Source: Phenylobacterium sp.
Lineage (GTDB): Bacteria; Pseudomonadota; Alphaproteobacteria; Caulobacterales; Caulobacteraceae
Assembly: GCF_030679875.1 (NCBI RefSeq)
Contig: NZ_JAUXSP010000007.1
Span: forward strand, 1-52,398
Length of the DNA: 52,398 bases
Reading direction: 5' to 3'
The number at the start of each line of letters is the position of its first letter. The stretch's first letter is position 1. Shown one piece after another: positions 8,619 through 16,997 of the stretch. The notes below the pieces were generated by a model. It made no database searches. It worked only from the letters and a program-made list of their open reading frames with translations, and was not told the origin of the DNA. Made by a program: the position numbers and the translations under genes.

Positions 8619-10238
8619 GTGGGTTGGAATTTCGGAGACATCCTCGACGCCATCGAACCGGTGCTGCCACCGGACGCACCCGCCTTCATTCATGGCGAGC
8701 GGACGGTTCCCTGGCACGAGGCGAGCCGGCTCTCCAACAACCTCGCGCGCGCCCTGATCGCCCGCGGGGCGGCGCCCGGCGACAAGGTCGCCGTGTACAT
8801 GCGTAACCGTCCAGAATACATGATTACGCTCTCAGCGGCTTTCAAAGCGCGACTGACCCACGTCAACGTCAACTACCGCTACACGCCGGACGAGGTCTGG
8901 TACATTTTCGACAACTCCGACGCACAGACGGTGGTCTACGCCTCCGAGTTCCGCGACGCCGTCACGCAGGTCCGGGACCGGCTGCCCAAGGTCAAGACCT
9001 GGGTCGAAGTGTCGGAGGGGGGGGGAACCGCGCCGTTCGCTGAGCCGTTCCACGCCCTCGCGGACAACGGTGACGGTTCCGCGCTGCAGCTTGAACGCTC
9101 GGGACAGGATCTGCTCTTCATCTACACCGGCGGCACCACAGGCATGCCCAAAGGCGTGATGTGGCCCCACCACGACCTCCGGGAGGTGACGCTCAGTTCG
9201 GCGCGTAAGCTTGGGCCGGTGCCCGAGACCCTGGAGGCGCTCCGTGAGCACACCCGTAAGATCGGCCCCGGAGGCCGGGCGCTGATTGCGCCCCCGTTGA
9301 TGCACGGGACGGGGCTGCTCACGGCGATCGGAACGCACCTTGCGGGCGGTTCTCTGGTAACATTAGCGGGAGAGACGTTCGATCCCGTCGAGATGCTGGA
9401 CGCCATCGAACGCCACAAGCCGCAGTCGCTGACCATCGTCGGCGACAGCTTCGCCCGGCCGATCCTTAACGCGCTGAACGCCAATCCCGGCCGCTGGGAC
9501 GTCTCCTCGGTCGCCATGGTCGTCTCGTCCGGCGTGATGTGGAGCCTGGAGGTCAAGCGCGGCCTCCTCGAGCACATGCCCCAGGCCATGCTCAGCGACG
9601 CCTTCTCCTCCTCCGAGGCGCTGGGCATGGGCAGTTCGATCATGACCAAGATGGGCGAGGTGAAGACCGCCAAGTTCATGATCGGCGAGCGCTGCCGGGT
9701 GTTCGACGAGAACGACCAGCCGGTCGAGCCGGGCTCGGGGGTGCGCGGCCTGGTGGCCCTCGGCCCGCCGAACCCCATCGGCTACTACAAGGACGACGAG
9801 AAGACCGCCCGCACCTTCCGCGTGATCGACGGGGTCCGATACTCCATCCCCGGCGACTGGTGCATCGTCGAGGCCGACGGCACTCTGACCCTGCTGGGCC
9901 GCGGCAACGCCTGCATCAACACCGCCGGCGAGAAGGTCTTCCCCGAGGAGGTCGAGGAAGCCCTTAAGACCCATCCCAGCATCGAGGACGCCCTGGTCGT
10001 CGGTCTGCCGGACGAGAAGTGGGGCCAGGCCGTCACCGCCGTCGTCGAGCTGGCGCCCGGGCAGACGCTCGACGAGGCCGGACTGAAGGCGCACGTGCGC
10101 AAGACGCTGGCCGGCTACAAGACTCCCAAACGGGTGTTCGTCGCCAGCCGCTCGCTGCGCGCCAGCAACGGCAAGGCCGACTACGCGGCCGCCAAGGCCT
10201 GCGCTGAAACGGGCGCCGGCGAGGCGGTGAGCGCATGA
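8619..10238 (+). CDS. AMP-dependent acyl-CoA synthetase (fatty-acid CoA ligase)
   Basis: This 539-residue member of the ANL superfamily activates a carboxylic acid to its acyl-AMP and then to the CoA thioester. The P-loop-like motif FIYTGGTTGMPKGV is at residues 168-180. The adenylation motif GRGNACINTAGEKVFPEEVE is in the hinge region, and the catalytic Lys lies in SNGKADY near the C-terminus. Translation starts at GTG 8619, preceded by GGGAGAGAGA. The stop overlaps the start of the crotonase gene as ATGA. The homologous class often sits in lipid or steroid catabolic clusters. It supplies the CoA ester for the dehydrogenases, hydratase and thiolase around it. Confidence 0.9.
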   Translation: MGWNFGDILDAIEPVLPPDAPAFIHGERTVPWHEASRLSNNLARALIARGAAPGDKVAVYMRNRPEYMITLSAAFKARLTHVNVNYRYTPDEVWYIFDNSDAQTVVYASEFRDAVTQVRDRLPKVKTWVEVSEGGGTAPFAEPFHALADNGDGSALQLERSGQDLLFIYTGGTTGMPKGVMWPHHDLREVTLSSARKLGPVPETLEALREHTRKIGPGGRALIAPPLMHGTGLLTAIGTHLAGGSLVTLAGETFDPVEMLDAIERHKPQSLTIVGDSFARPILNALNANPGRWDVSSVAMVVSSGVMWSLEVKRGLLEHMPQAMLSDAFSSSEALGMGSSIMTKMGEVKTAKFMIGERCRVFDENDQPVEPGSGVRGLVALGPPNPIGYYKDDEKTARTFRVIDGVRYSIPGDWCIVEADGTLTLLGRGNACINTAGEKVFPEEVEEALKTHPSIEDALVVGLPDEKWGQAVTAVVELAPGQTLDEAGLKAHVRKTLAGYKTPKRVFVASRSLRASNGKADYAAAKACAETGAGEAVSA

Positions 10239-11023
10239 GCGAGGCCGTCCTCGTCGAGCGGCGGGAGCGGGTGATGATCGTCACCCTCAACCGGCCGGAG
10301 GCGCGCAACGCCGTGAACCGCGCGGTCACCGTCGGCGTCGGCGAGGCGCTGGAGGAGGCCGACCGCAACCCGGACGTCTGGGCGGTGATCATCACCGGCG
10401 CGGGCGACCAGTCGTTCTGCGCCGGCGCCGACCTCTAGGCCCTGGCCAACCGCGAGCCCTTCGCCGTCGGCGAGCGCGAGCAGGCCTGGGGGTTCGCCGG
10501 CTACGTCGAGCACCATATCTCCAAGCCGACCATCGCGGCGGTGAACGGGACGGCGCTGGGCGGCGGCACCGAGCTGACCTTGGCCAGCGACCTGGCCGTG
10601 GCCTCCGAGACGGCCAGCTTCGGGCTGCCGGAGGTCAAGCGCGGCATCCTGGCGGCTGCGGGCGGCGCCTTCCGCCTGGCCCAGCAGCTGCCGCGCAAGA
10701 TCGCTATGGAGATGATGCTGACCGGCGAGCCGATCTCGGCCCAGCGGGCGCTGGAGCTAGGGCTAGTCAACGCCGTCGTGCCGCAGGCGCAGGTGCTCGA
10801 TGCGGCGCTGAAGCTGGCGGCTCGGATCACCGCCAATGCGCCTCTGGCGGTGCAGGCCTCCAAGCGGATCGCGCTGGGCGTCCAGCACGGCAGGATCGCC
10901 TCCGAGGACGCCGCCTGGACGCAGACGCGCGCCGAGATCGGCGCCCTGCTGCGCTCCGAGGACGGACGCGAGGGGCCCCGCGCCTTCGCCGAAAAGCGCG
11001 CGCCCGTCTGGCAGGGCCGCTGA
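10235..11023 (+). pseudogene. Enoyl-CoA hydratase (crotonase family) with internal amber codon
   Basis: The 262-codon frame is a complete crotonase except for a TAG at 10436-10438. Before it lie LNRPEARNAVNR and ITGAGDQSFCAGADL (first half of the oxyanion hole, residues 53-67). After it the same frame resumes with ALANREPF, KPTIAAVNGTALGGGTEL (second oxyanion half), SASFGLPEVK-like sequence and a normal C-terminus. Homologues usually have Lys at the stop position (ADLKALA), so a single AAG to TAG change explains it. Frame and flanking motifs are otherwise undamaged, so the mutation looks recent, or it is a sequencing error. It overlaps the ligase gene by four bases. If real, the hydration step must be supplied elsewhere. 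Confidence 0.85.
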
Positions 11024-11053
11024 GGCCGCAGTTTTCGAGTTGAGGGACGAAAG

Positions 11054-12616
11054 ATGAGTGACGACGCCGCGCGCACCCCGGTGATCGTGGGGGTGGGCCA
11101 GGTCAACGACCGGCCCAAGGACCCGCGCGAGGGTTTGGACCCCATCGGCCTGATGGAGGCCGCCCTGCGCGAGGCCGATCGCGACGCCGGGACAGGGTGG
11201 ATCTCCCGGCTGGACTCGCTCGCCGTCGTCGACCAGCTCTCCTTCCGCGAGCTGGGCGACCTCTCGGGCCCGCTCGCGGCCAGGCTCGGGGTCACCCCCA
11301 AGCTCTGCTACAAGAGCACCTACCCCGGCGGCGACACGCCGATCCTGATGCTCAACGAAGCCGCCCGGCGGATCGCCGGGGGCGAGATCCAGGTGGCCGC
11401 CATAGCCGGCGGCGAGGCCCTGCGCACGGCCGCCCAGCTCGCGGCCCTCAAGGCGGGCGATGATCCCTCCGCCCACAACCCGCTGCGCCGGGCCACCGGC
11501 CGCGCCGGCCCGCCCTCCTTCCGCCAACGCTACGGCCTGACCGCGCCTGTCGACGTCTACCCGCTCTACGAGAACGCCGGCCGCGCCGCTTACGGTCAGA
11601 CCTTCGCGGAAGCCCAGGCGGAGAGCGGCGAGATCTGGTCGCGCTTCTCCCAGGTCGCCGCCGAGAACCCCGGCGCCTGGATCCGCAAGCTGACGCCCCC
11701 GGAGGCCATCGTCACCCCCTCGGCGGACAACCGGCCGATCGCCTTCCCGTACAACAAGCTGATGGTGGCTAATTCCTCGGTGAACCAGGGGGCCGGCTTC
11801 ATCGTCACCAGCCTGGCCGCCGCCCGCGAGGCGGGCATACCCGAGGACCGGCTGGTCTTCGTCGGCGCCGGCGCGGCCGCCCATGAGCCCGGCGACTACC
11901 TGAGGCGCGACCGCTACGACCGTTCGGTCAGCATGGCCGTCTCGCTGAACCGGGCCATGGCGCTGAACGGCGTCTCGGCGTCAGACCTCGACTTCGTCGA
12001 ACTCTACAGCTGCTTTCCTTGCGTGCCAAAAATGGCCCGGCGGGTGATCGGCTGGGCGGTGGAGAAGCCGGCCACGGTGTTCGGCGGCCTGACCTTCGGC
12101 GGCGGCCCGGTCGGCAACTACATGAGCCACGCGGTGGTCGGAATGGTGCTGAAACTTCGCGAAAGCGGCCGCAAGGGGCTGCTGTTCGCCAATGGCGGCT
12201 ACGCCACCAACAACCACACGATCGTCCTCTCCCGCGAGCCCTTCCCCCTTGACGTCGTGCGCTCCGACTTCGACTTCCAGTCCGAGGCCGACGCCGCCCG
12301 GGAGCCGGTCCCTGAGCTCGACGAGACCTACATCGGTCCAGGGACGATCGAGACCTACACCGTCCTCTACGAACGCGACGGGCGGCCAAAGTTTGGGGTC
12401 GTCGTCGGCCGCGGTCCCGCAGGGCAGCGGTTCCTGGCCAAGGTCCCGCCCTCGGACGAGGCCGCCATCGACTTCCTCACCGACGGCAAGTCCGAGCCGG
12501 TCGGATCCTCGGGCGTTGCGGCTCTCGGGCCAGGTGGCGATTGCGTCTGGAACATCAAAGGCGCGGCGACTGGGCTTGGCGCCCTGCCCGCGGGCACGTC
12601 GGGAATAAAAGCGTGA
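11054..12616 (+). CDS. Thiolase-like acetyl-CoA acetyltransferase with additional C-terminal domain
   Basis: This 520-residue thiolase-fold protein resembles the SCP2-thiolase / thiolase-like protein type 1 group. The N-terminal half carries VIVGVGQVNDRP, KLCYKSTYPGGDTPI (region of the usual active-site Cys) and IAAIAGGEALRT. The middle has VNQGAGFIVTS and FVELYSCFPCVP, and TFGGGPVGNYMSHAV contains a late catalytic motif. Residues from about 415 form an extra beta-rich domain as in TLP1_add_C proteins. It probably performs the thiolytic cleavage ending each beta-oxidation round, although some members of this group have other C-C bond roles. It is 30 bases after the crotonase gene and overlaps the hydrolase gene by GTGA. 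Confidence 0.8.
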   Translation: MSDDAARTPVIVGVGQVNDRPKDPREGLDPIGLMEAALREADRDAGTGWISRLDSLAVVDQLSFRELGDLSGPLAARLGVTPKLCYKSTYPGGDTPILMLNEAARRIAGGEIQVAAIAGGEALRTAAQLAALKAGDDPSAHNPLRRATGRAGPPSFRQRYGLTAPVDVYPLYENAGRAAYGQTFAEAQAESGEIWSRFSQVAAENPGAWIRKLTPPEAIVTPSADNRPIAFPYNKLMVANSSVNQGAGFIVTSLAAAREAGIPEDRLVFVGAGAAAHEPGDYLRRDRYDRSVSMAVSLNRAMALNGVSASDLDFVELYSCFPCVPKMARRVIGWAVEKPATVFGGLTFGGGPVGNYMSHAVVGMVLKLRESGRKGLLFANGGYATNNHTIVLSREPFPLDVVRSDFDFQSEADAAREPVPELDETYIGPGTIETYTVLYERDGRPKFGVVVGRGPAGQRFLAKVPPSDEAAIDFLTDGKSEPVGSSGVAALGPGGDCVWNIKGAATGLGALPAGTSGIKA

Positions 12617-13500
12617 CAACTCAAGTTCGACAACCGAGCGAGCGACTGATCGACCTCCGCAGGCGGGGCGGGGCCATGGGCGCCCTCGATTTCGGCGACC
12701 CGAACCGTCCAGTCGACATCGTCTTCTCCCACGCCAATGGGTTCAACGGCCGCACGTACCGCAGCATCCTTGCTCCACTGGCGGTCCGCCACCGGATCCT
12801 GGCGGTGGATTTGCGCGGACACGGCCGCAGCACGCTTCCGACGCATGCGGCGGGGCGCTCAACTTGGACCGACATCGCCGAGGATCTGCTCGCACTCGTC
12901 GAAGCCGTCGACTCCCGCACCGTCGTGCTTGCGGGACATTCGATGGGAGGAACGGCAAGCCTGCTGGCCGCCCACATGGCGCCCGATCGGGTCCGGGCTC
13001 TGGTGCTCTTCGAACCCGTGATCCTGTCCCGCGAATCCGCCGAGCAGGCGCGCAAGGGGCCCATCAACTCGCCGCTGGCGGATGGCGCGCGGCGACGGCG
13101 CACCACGTTCGCGTCTCGGCAAGAGGCGCTCGAGACCTACCGGGGGCGAGGAGTGTTCAAGTCGCTAAGCGACGCGCAGCTTGAGGATTACGTGGCCGAC
13201 GCGTTCCGCGAGCGACCGGAGGGCGGCGTTGAGCTCGCCTGCTCGCCCGAGTGGGAGGTGAGCAACTTCGTCTCGCACGGACATGACTCTTGGTCCGCCC
13301 TCCTCGCTTCGGGGCCTCCGGTGCGCATTCTCTGGGCCGAGCACGGATCGACCTGCGCCTCGATCGTAACGGCTGAGACAGAGTTGTGCGCCGCTGGCAG
13401 GATTTCCATGGACCAGGTGAAGAGCGCCACCCACCTGCTTCCCATGGAACATCCCGATGTCGTCCGGCTCGAGCTCGACCGCACTGCCGAGACCAGGTGA
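12613..13500 (+). CDS. Alpha/beta-fold hydrolase
   Basis: The start is taken as GTG 12613 because it overlaps the thiolase stop as GTGA; longer upstream readings run inside the thiolase gene. The 295-residue product has the alpha/beta hydrolase core. FSHANGFN near residue 38 forms the oxyanion side, VDLRGHGRS is at 65-73, and the nucleophile elbow AGHSMGGT places Ser at about 110. The catalytic His is probably in SATHLLPMEHP near the C-terminus. Candidate roles are hydrolysis of the ester or lactone made by the Baeyer-Villiger enzyme, or of a CoA thioester. This is inferred from its place at the end of the plus-strand operon. Confidence 0.85.
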   Translation: MTTQVRQPSERLIDLRRRGGAMGALDFGDPNRPVDIVFSHANGFNGRTYRSILAPLAVRHRILAVDLRGHGRSTLPTHAAGRSTWTDIAEDLLALVEAVDSRTVVLAGHSMGGTASLLAAHMAPDRVRALVLFEPVILSRESAEQARKGPINSPLADGARRRRTTFASRQEALETYRGRGVFKSLSDAQLEDYVADAFRERPEGGVELACSPEWEVSNFVSHGHDSWSALLASGPPVRILWAEHGSTCASIVTAETELCAAGRISMDQVKSATHLLPMEHPDVVRLELDRTAETR

Positions 13501-13925
13501 GCACCGAGGTCCGGCTGCGACAAGCGTGGTCCGCCGCCGCGACAGCGCCGGGCGCAGATCGATTGGTCTGAACGACGGTTATGCTGAACGACACAAGCAG
13601 CGAACTCGGCATTGGGGCCTGCGGGTAGATCTCGAAAAGACTTCGCCCCGCCCGTACTCACAATCCGCAGCAGCACTCTGATGTGCTCTCAGGTCGCGCA
13701 ATCCGAGCTCAAGCCAGACCAAGGCTACAACAATTCTCGGCCGGTATAGATGCTAACCGATCGCCGACGTGACATCTTGGAACAAGCACTTCTGGGCTTG
13801 CCAATGCGCTCACGGTCGCCTTCGGCAGAAACCTGCGCGAGCGAAGCCAATCCGGGACGCTCGCTACTTTCGACGGTAAGGGGGAGGAACAGATCCCGGC
13901 GGGCTTGGTCTCGGGTGGCGTAGAC
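13501..13925. other. Gap between catabolic island and conjugative element
   Basis: No complete gene was recognised in about 425 bases. A short stretch near 13800-13850 can be read as AFGRNLRER, which resembles the start of an XRE-type regulator, but it is too short to call. The region probably contains the worn boundary between the chromosomal catabolic operon and the mobile element. No att-like repeat was visible. Confidence 0.4.
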
Positions 13926-14144
13926 CCGGTGATGGACGCGCCCGAACTCCAGGCTCCCGATGGTCGCCGGGCCAAGGCTCTCCTCGAACACATCGCGTTA
14001 GGCCAAGCCGTGACGGGCGAGGCGCAGCGCAGCCGGAGCGGCCGGGTCATCGCTTTCGATCGCGTGATCGCCGTCTGCCGGGTGCGCGGTCGCCCGATCG
14101 GAGAGCTCCTTCGCTCTGTCGGCGTGCCGGAAGGCCGAAACTAG
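13926..14144 (+). pseudogene. Thermonuclease-like fragment, diverged partial copy of the gene at 15062
   Basis: The reading DAPELQAPDGRRAKALLEHI, then SGRVIAFDRVIAVCRVRGRPIGELL aligns along its whole length with residues about 78-146 of the complete nuclease at 15062-15502. The signal peptide and first strands (with the GDGDGLCVG region) are absent, so it is 5'-truncated. Sequence drift is clear at both DNA and protein level, so the duplication is old. The stop TAG falls exactly where the DNA switches to sequence that lies 1.5 kb away in the other copy. It should be inactive. Confidence 0.75.
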
Positions 14145-14157
14145 GTTCAGGCGGGCC

Positions 14158-14230
14158 TGGGAGGGGAAAGCCTTCCCCTACGCACGAGGCTGGCGTCTCA
14201 TCCGAACCCTTCTGCGGGGAGGTCCCCAGG
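14158..14230. repeat. Decayed copy of the three-hairpin element
   Basis: This is alignable with 16999-17071. Hairpin 1 is intact (AGGGGAA, loop AGCC, TTCCCCT). Hairpin 2 has lost most pairing. The CCCTTCTGCGGGG block of hairpin 3 is kept. The intact copy lies just upstream of ardC; here only decayed sequence follows. It sits 14 bases after the nuclease fragment. Confidence 0.75.
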
Positions 14231-14408
14231 CTGTGCAGAAACTCGTGAACAAGTCGCAGCGCGCGAAAAATAGAAGAGCTGTAGAATTCGCTCAGTTCCT
14301 GCCGATCATCTTTTCAGACCCGAAGGCATTAACGGCGTGGATGATATTGAACACCAGGACCGAAAGAATCGCTTCTGCCTTCACCTTCCGGAGGCCTCAA
14401 GTAAGTAA

Positions 14409-15065
14409 TCTACCGTCGCCTGCAGAACTACACGATCGATGCGGAAACCACGGCCTACCGCACACTCGAAGACCTCGACTTCGGAGCGGCGCTTGAGCAC
14501 AAGCCCGCGATCCTCAAAGAGGCCCGAGAGTTCCACGAACCCTGGGAAGACATCTTCAGCTTCGTCTCCGATGAGGTCGATGCCTTCAACGCCTTGGCGG
14601 CCTTGGCTCCAGAGGATGTCCCGGCCGATTTCGTGGCCGAGCACAAGCGCAAGGCCGGCGCCGAGCACGACTGGTTCGCGTCTCAACTCGAGGAGGTCCA
14701 ACAGGCGATCGAGGGCTATCGCTATGTCCAGCGCACCCGCGCCAAGGTCGGTCCGATCCGCGACCATCCTGGTGCGGATGGAGGCGATCATCGGCTCCGA
14801 ATGCTACTATGCCAACATCCAGAACTACAGCGCTTGGGGCGTCTGGGAGGGCGAGGGCCGGTCGTTCCGCTACCCGGTCACCTACATCCGCAATGGCCAG
14901 GAAGAGAAGCGCAAGGCCCGGGTCGATGACCTCGAACCTGAAGCGCTGATCACCGGCCACTATAAGTTCGGCGCCAACGAGCTGAGCATCCACCGCGCGC
15001 TCGTCCGCATCGTCGACATGCTGGAGGCCGACTATGGCCTGAAAATTCCGCCTGAGGAACCATGA
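14409..15065 (+). pseudogene. Unrecognised protein, 5'-truncated and frameshifted
   Basis: Two frames join into one coherent protein. The first part has no start codon; a stop precedes it and the reading begins VIYRRLQNYTIDAETTAYRT, then EDLDFGAALEHKPAILKEA and KRKAGAEHDWFASQLEEV. Near 14767-14770 the frame must shift by one base. The second part reads LVRMEAIIGSECYYANIQNY, SAWGVWEGEGRSFRYPVTYI and SIHRALVRIVDMLEADYGLK. I do not recognise the family. The protein is acidic and soluble, without membrane segments. Its stop overlaps the start of the nuclease gene (ATGA), so the intact ancestor was probably co-translated with that secreted nuclease. In the frame of the second half, the 14439-14760 stretch is only Ser/Arg-rich antiframe. 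Confidence 0.6.
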
Positions 15066-15502
15066 TGACCGTGGGACGCCGCATTCTCGGCCTGCCGTTC
15101 CTGGCGTTTGGGGCCCTCATCCTGTCTCTGACGGCGACCCCGGCGCGCGCGGACCCGTGTGAAGGCCGCCTCCCCTCGCGAGCTGGCGAGCGGTTCAGCG
15201 GCACAGTCCGCTACGTCGGCGATGGCGATGGCCTGTGCGTCGGCCGCTCCGGCGACCCCGACACCTGGATCGAGGTGCGCTTGGCGGACTTCGACGCCCC
15301 CGAACTTAACGCGCCGGATGGACGCCGGTCCAAGGCGCTGCTGGAGCAGGTGGCCATGGGACAGCCCGTGACCTGCGAAGCCCGGCGCGGCCGCAGCGGC
15401 CGGGTCGTCGTCTACGATCGCGTCATCGCCGTCTGCCGGGTCCGCGGCCGCCCCATTGGAGACCTCCTTCGCGCGCTTCGCGCGCCAGAGGGCGGAAACT
15501 GA
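15062..15502 (+). CDS. Secreted thermonuclease-family (SNase-like) protein
   Basis: This 146-residue protein has an N-terminal signal peptide (GLPFLAFGALILSLTATPARA). A compact staphylococcal-nuclease OB-fold follows. VRYVGDGDGLCVG starts the fold, and WIEVRLADFDAPEL carries the Arg and Glu equivalent to SNase Arg35 and Glu43. VVYDRVIAVCRV has an Arg near the Arg87 position. It ends soon after GRPIGDLL, shorter than many relatives. Such nucleases cleave DNA or RNA with calcium; a periplasmic or exported location is likely. Small SNase genes are common on alphaproteobacterial mobile elements, but their role there is unproven. A diverged fragment of the same gene lies at 13926-14144. Confidence 0.8.
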   Translation: MMTVGRRILGLPFLAFGALILSLTATPARADPCEGRLPSRAGERFSGTVRYVGDGDGLCVGRSGDPDTWIEVRLADFDAPELNAPDGRRSKALLEQVAMGQPVTCEARRGRSGRVVVYDRVIAVCRVRGRPIGDLLRALRAPEGGN

Positions 15503-15505
15503 CGC

Positions 15506-16900
15506 TCAGGTGAGCGCAGCGGACAAGCTCGGGAATACGAAGCGCAGGAGCGCCCGCATCTCCTCCGAGATATCGTAAGCCGGATCGCCTGTCCGCACCG
15601 CATCGCGATGCCCGGCCGCCTTGCGAGTCCAACGGCCCTGCCGATCCTGATCCTTCAGCACACCCTGATGGCCGGCCGACCGCAGGGCATGGCCGAACGG
15701 CACCAGCGCCTCGGGAAAATTATCGGCCAGGTGATGGGCGACCTGGATCAGCTTGTCGAAGCCGTAACCGACCGGCCGGCCAGCCAGGGCGCTGGCGACG
15801 CCGCAGGCGATATTGCGGAACCGCTGGTCGATCTCGTACTCACCGGGAAGCATCAGATCGCGCGCTTCATACTGCGCCTTCAGCGCCTGCCATGCCGCCG
15901 AACGCGCCTTCCAGTCGCCGTCGGCGGCGCGCCCGGTGGCGATGGCGAGCAGGCTGTCGCGTAGTCGTTGATCCGCCGCCTCGCGTGCGGCGGCGAGCGC
16001 CTGGTTCCGTTCCGCGATGAGCCGGCGCTCCTCGCCTTCGCTATCGAAGGCGAAGACGCGCTGACCCTGCAGATCGATCGTGAGATCGTCCCAGGCGACC
16101 AGCTCGCTCTCCCAGACCGATCCGAGGCCGCCCGCCTCCACCACCGGCCGCCGGAACGCGCAGCGCAGCATCAACCGCCCTGCCGCTTCCGAGGCTTCTG
16201 CGCTCTCCCGGTCGACGACGAGGACATTGGCGTTGTTATTGAACAACAGGTCGTCGATCGTCAGCTGCCGATAGGCCGGATCGAAGTGCGGCAGCACCCA
16301 GACGAGCAGTCCGCCTTCGGCGCGGTAGAAGGTCTTGCGTCCGATAACGACGTCGAGAAACGTCGTGGTGAGCTGCGCTTCAAATGCGATCCGCAGACCA
16401 TCCAGCCCCGCTTGGATATCCGGCCGCCTGAGCGAGGTGGGGTCGCGCTGACCGCGCCAGACCTTCTCTGCCAGAACGTCCTGGAAACGGGGATCTGCGA
16501 GCAGCGAGCGTTCGATCAGGGCCTTGAGGAGGCGGTGCGCCTCGCTTTCCTGAGCGCCCTTGTACTTCATGATCCGGATGTCGTCTTCGCTCAGGCCGTC
16601 GCGGGTCTGGGCCGGGCAGGAACCGTCCTCGATCCGATAGCGGAAGAAGAACGCCTTGTCGGGGCTGGAGACGATATAGACCGCCGTTCCGCAGATCGCG
16701 CAGGCGACGCGGGGGCTGCCGGCGTCCATGGCCTCCTTGATCTGGCTGCGCACCTGCACGAGACGGTCGTAGCGCACGCTTTCGATGAGGCGACGCGCCT
16801 CCAGGATCTGCCCCGATTTCAGGCTGCGCACCTCTCGGATCTGCGGGTCCGCCACCGCCGTGGCGCGGGCCAGCGGATCGATCGTGATGTTGCCGCGCAT
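15506..16900 (-). CDS. DUF6035 / CoiA-like putative PD-(D/E)XK nuclease
   Basis: This 464-residue protein looks like the DUF6035 family, related to competence protein CoiA. Residues 64-100 hold a Cys pair (CAIC at 67-70) with a further Cys at 95, a zinc-ribbon-like region. Residues 117-200 form a restriction-fold core: ESEAHRLLKALIE, then RRPDIQAGLDGLRIAFEAQ with Asp161 and Glu174-Ala-Gln176 in place of the usual E-x-K, then KTFYRAEGGLLVWVL. The C-terminal half is helical with a charged region near 310-340. It runs against all neighbouring element genes and ends four bases from the nuclease gene at 15502. The homologous junction at 14144 lacks it entirely, which suggests it is a separate insertion. 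A nuclease role in DNA processing or defence is plausible but untested. Confidence 0.65.
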   Translation of the reverse strand: MRGNITIDPLARATAVADPQIREVRSLKSGQILEARRLIESVRYDRLVQVRSQIKEAMDAGSPRVACAICGTAVYIVSSPDKAFFFRYRIEDGSCPAQTRDGLSEDDIRIMKYKGAQESEAHRLLKALIERSLLADPRFQDVLAEKVWRGQRDPTSLRRPDIQAGLDGLRIAFEAQLTTTFLDVVIGRKTFYRAEGGLLVWVLPHFDPAYRQLTIDDLLFNNNANVLVVDRESAEASEAAGRLMLRCAFRRPVVEAGGLGSVWESELVAWDDLTIDLQGQRVFAFDSEGEERRLIAERNQALAAAREAADQRLRDSLLAIATGRAADGDWKARSAAWQALKAQYEARDLMLPGEYEIDQRFRNIACGVASALAGRPVGYGFDKLIQVAHHLADNFPEALVPFGHALRSAGHQGVLKDQDRQGRWTRKAAGHRDAVRTGDPAYDISEEMRALLRFVFPSLSAALT

Positions 16901-16997
16901 AGCCCCTCCTGACGCCCTCGCTTGCTCCTCTTGGGTTGCGACGTCGATTCCCCGAAGACGACGCTAGCCGATAGATCGCGCCGGTTCACGTGAGGTC

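Noticed and set aside
9363..10094. Long open frame on the minus strand opposite the acyl-CoA ligase
   Set aside because: Low-complexity composition typical of antisense frames in GC-rich genes, no recognised domain, and full overlap with a well-supported gene.
10436..10438. Amber codon read as pyrrolysine or by programmed suppression
   Set aside because: The expected residue is an ordinary Lys away from catalysis, and nothing in the window suggests pyrrolysine genes.
13501..14160. Left attachment site of an ICE
   Set aside because: No tRNA end, integrase gene or direct repeat matching the right side was visible, so the boundary cannot be placed.
14439..14760. Ser/Arg/Pro-rich N-terminal half of a frame ending at 15065
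   Set aside because: The neighbouring frame over the same DNA gives a normal protein that joins smoothly to the second half; the Ser/Arg-rich reading is a shadow before the frameshift.
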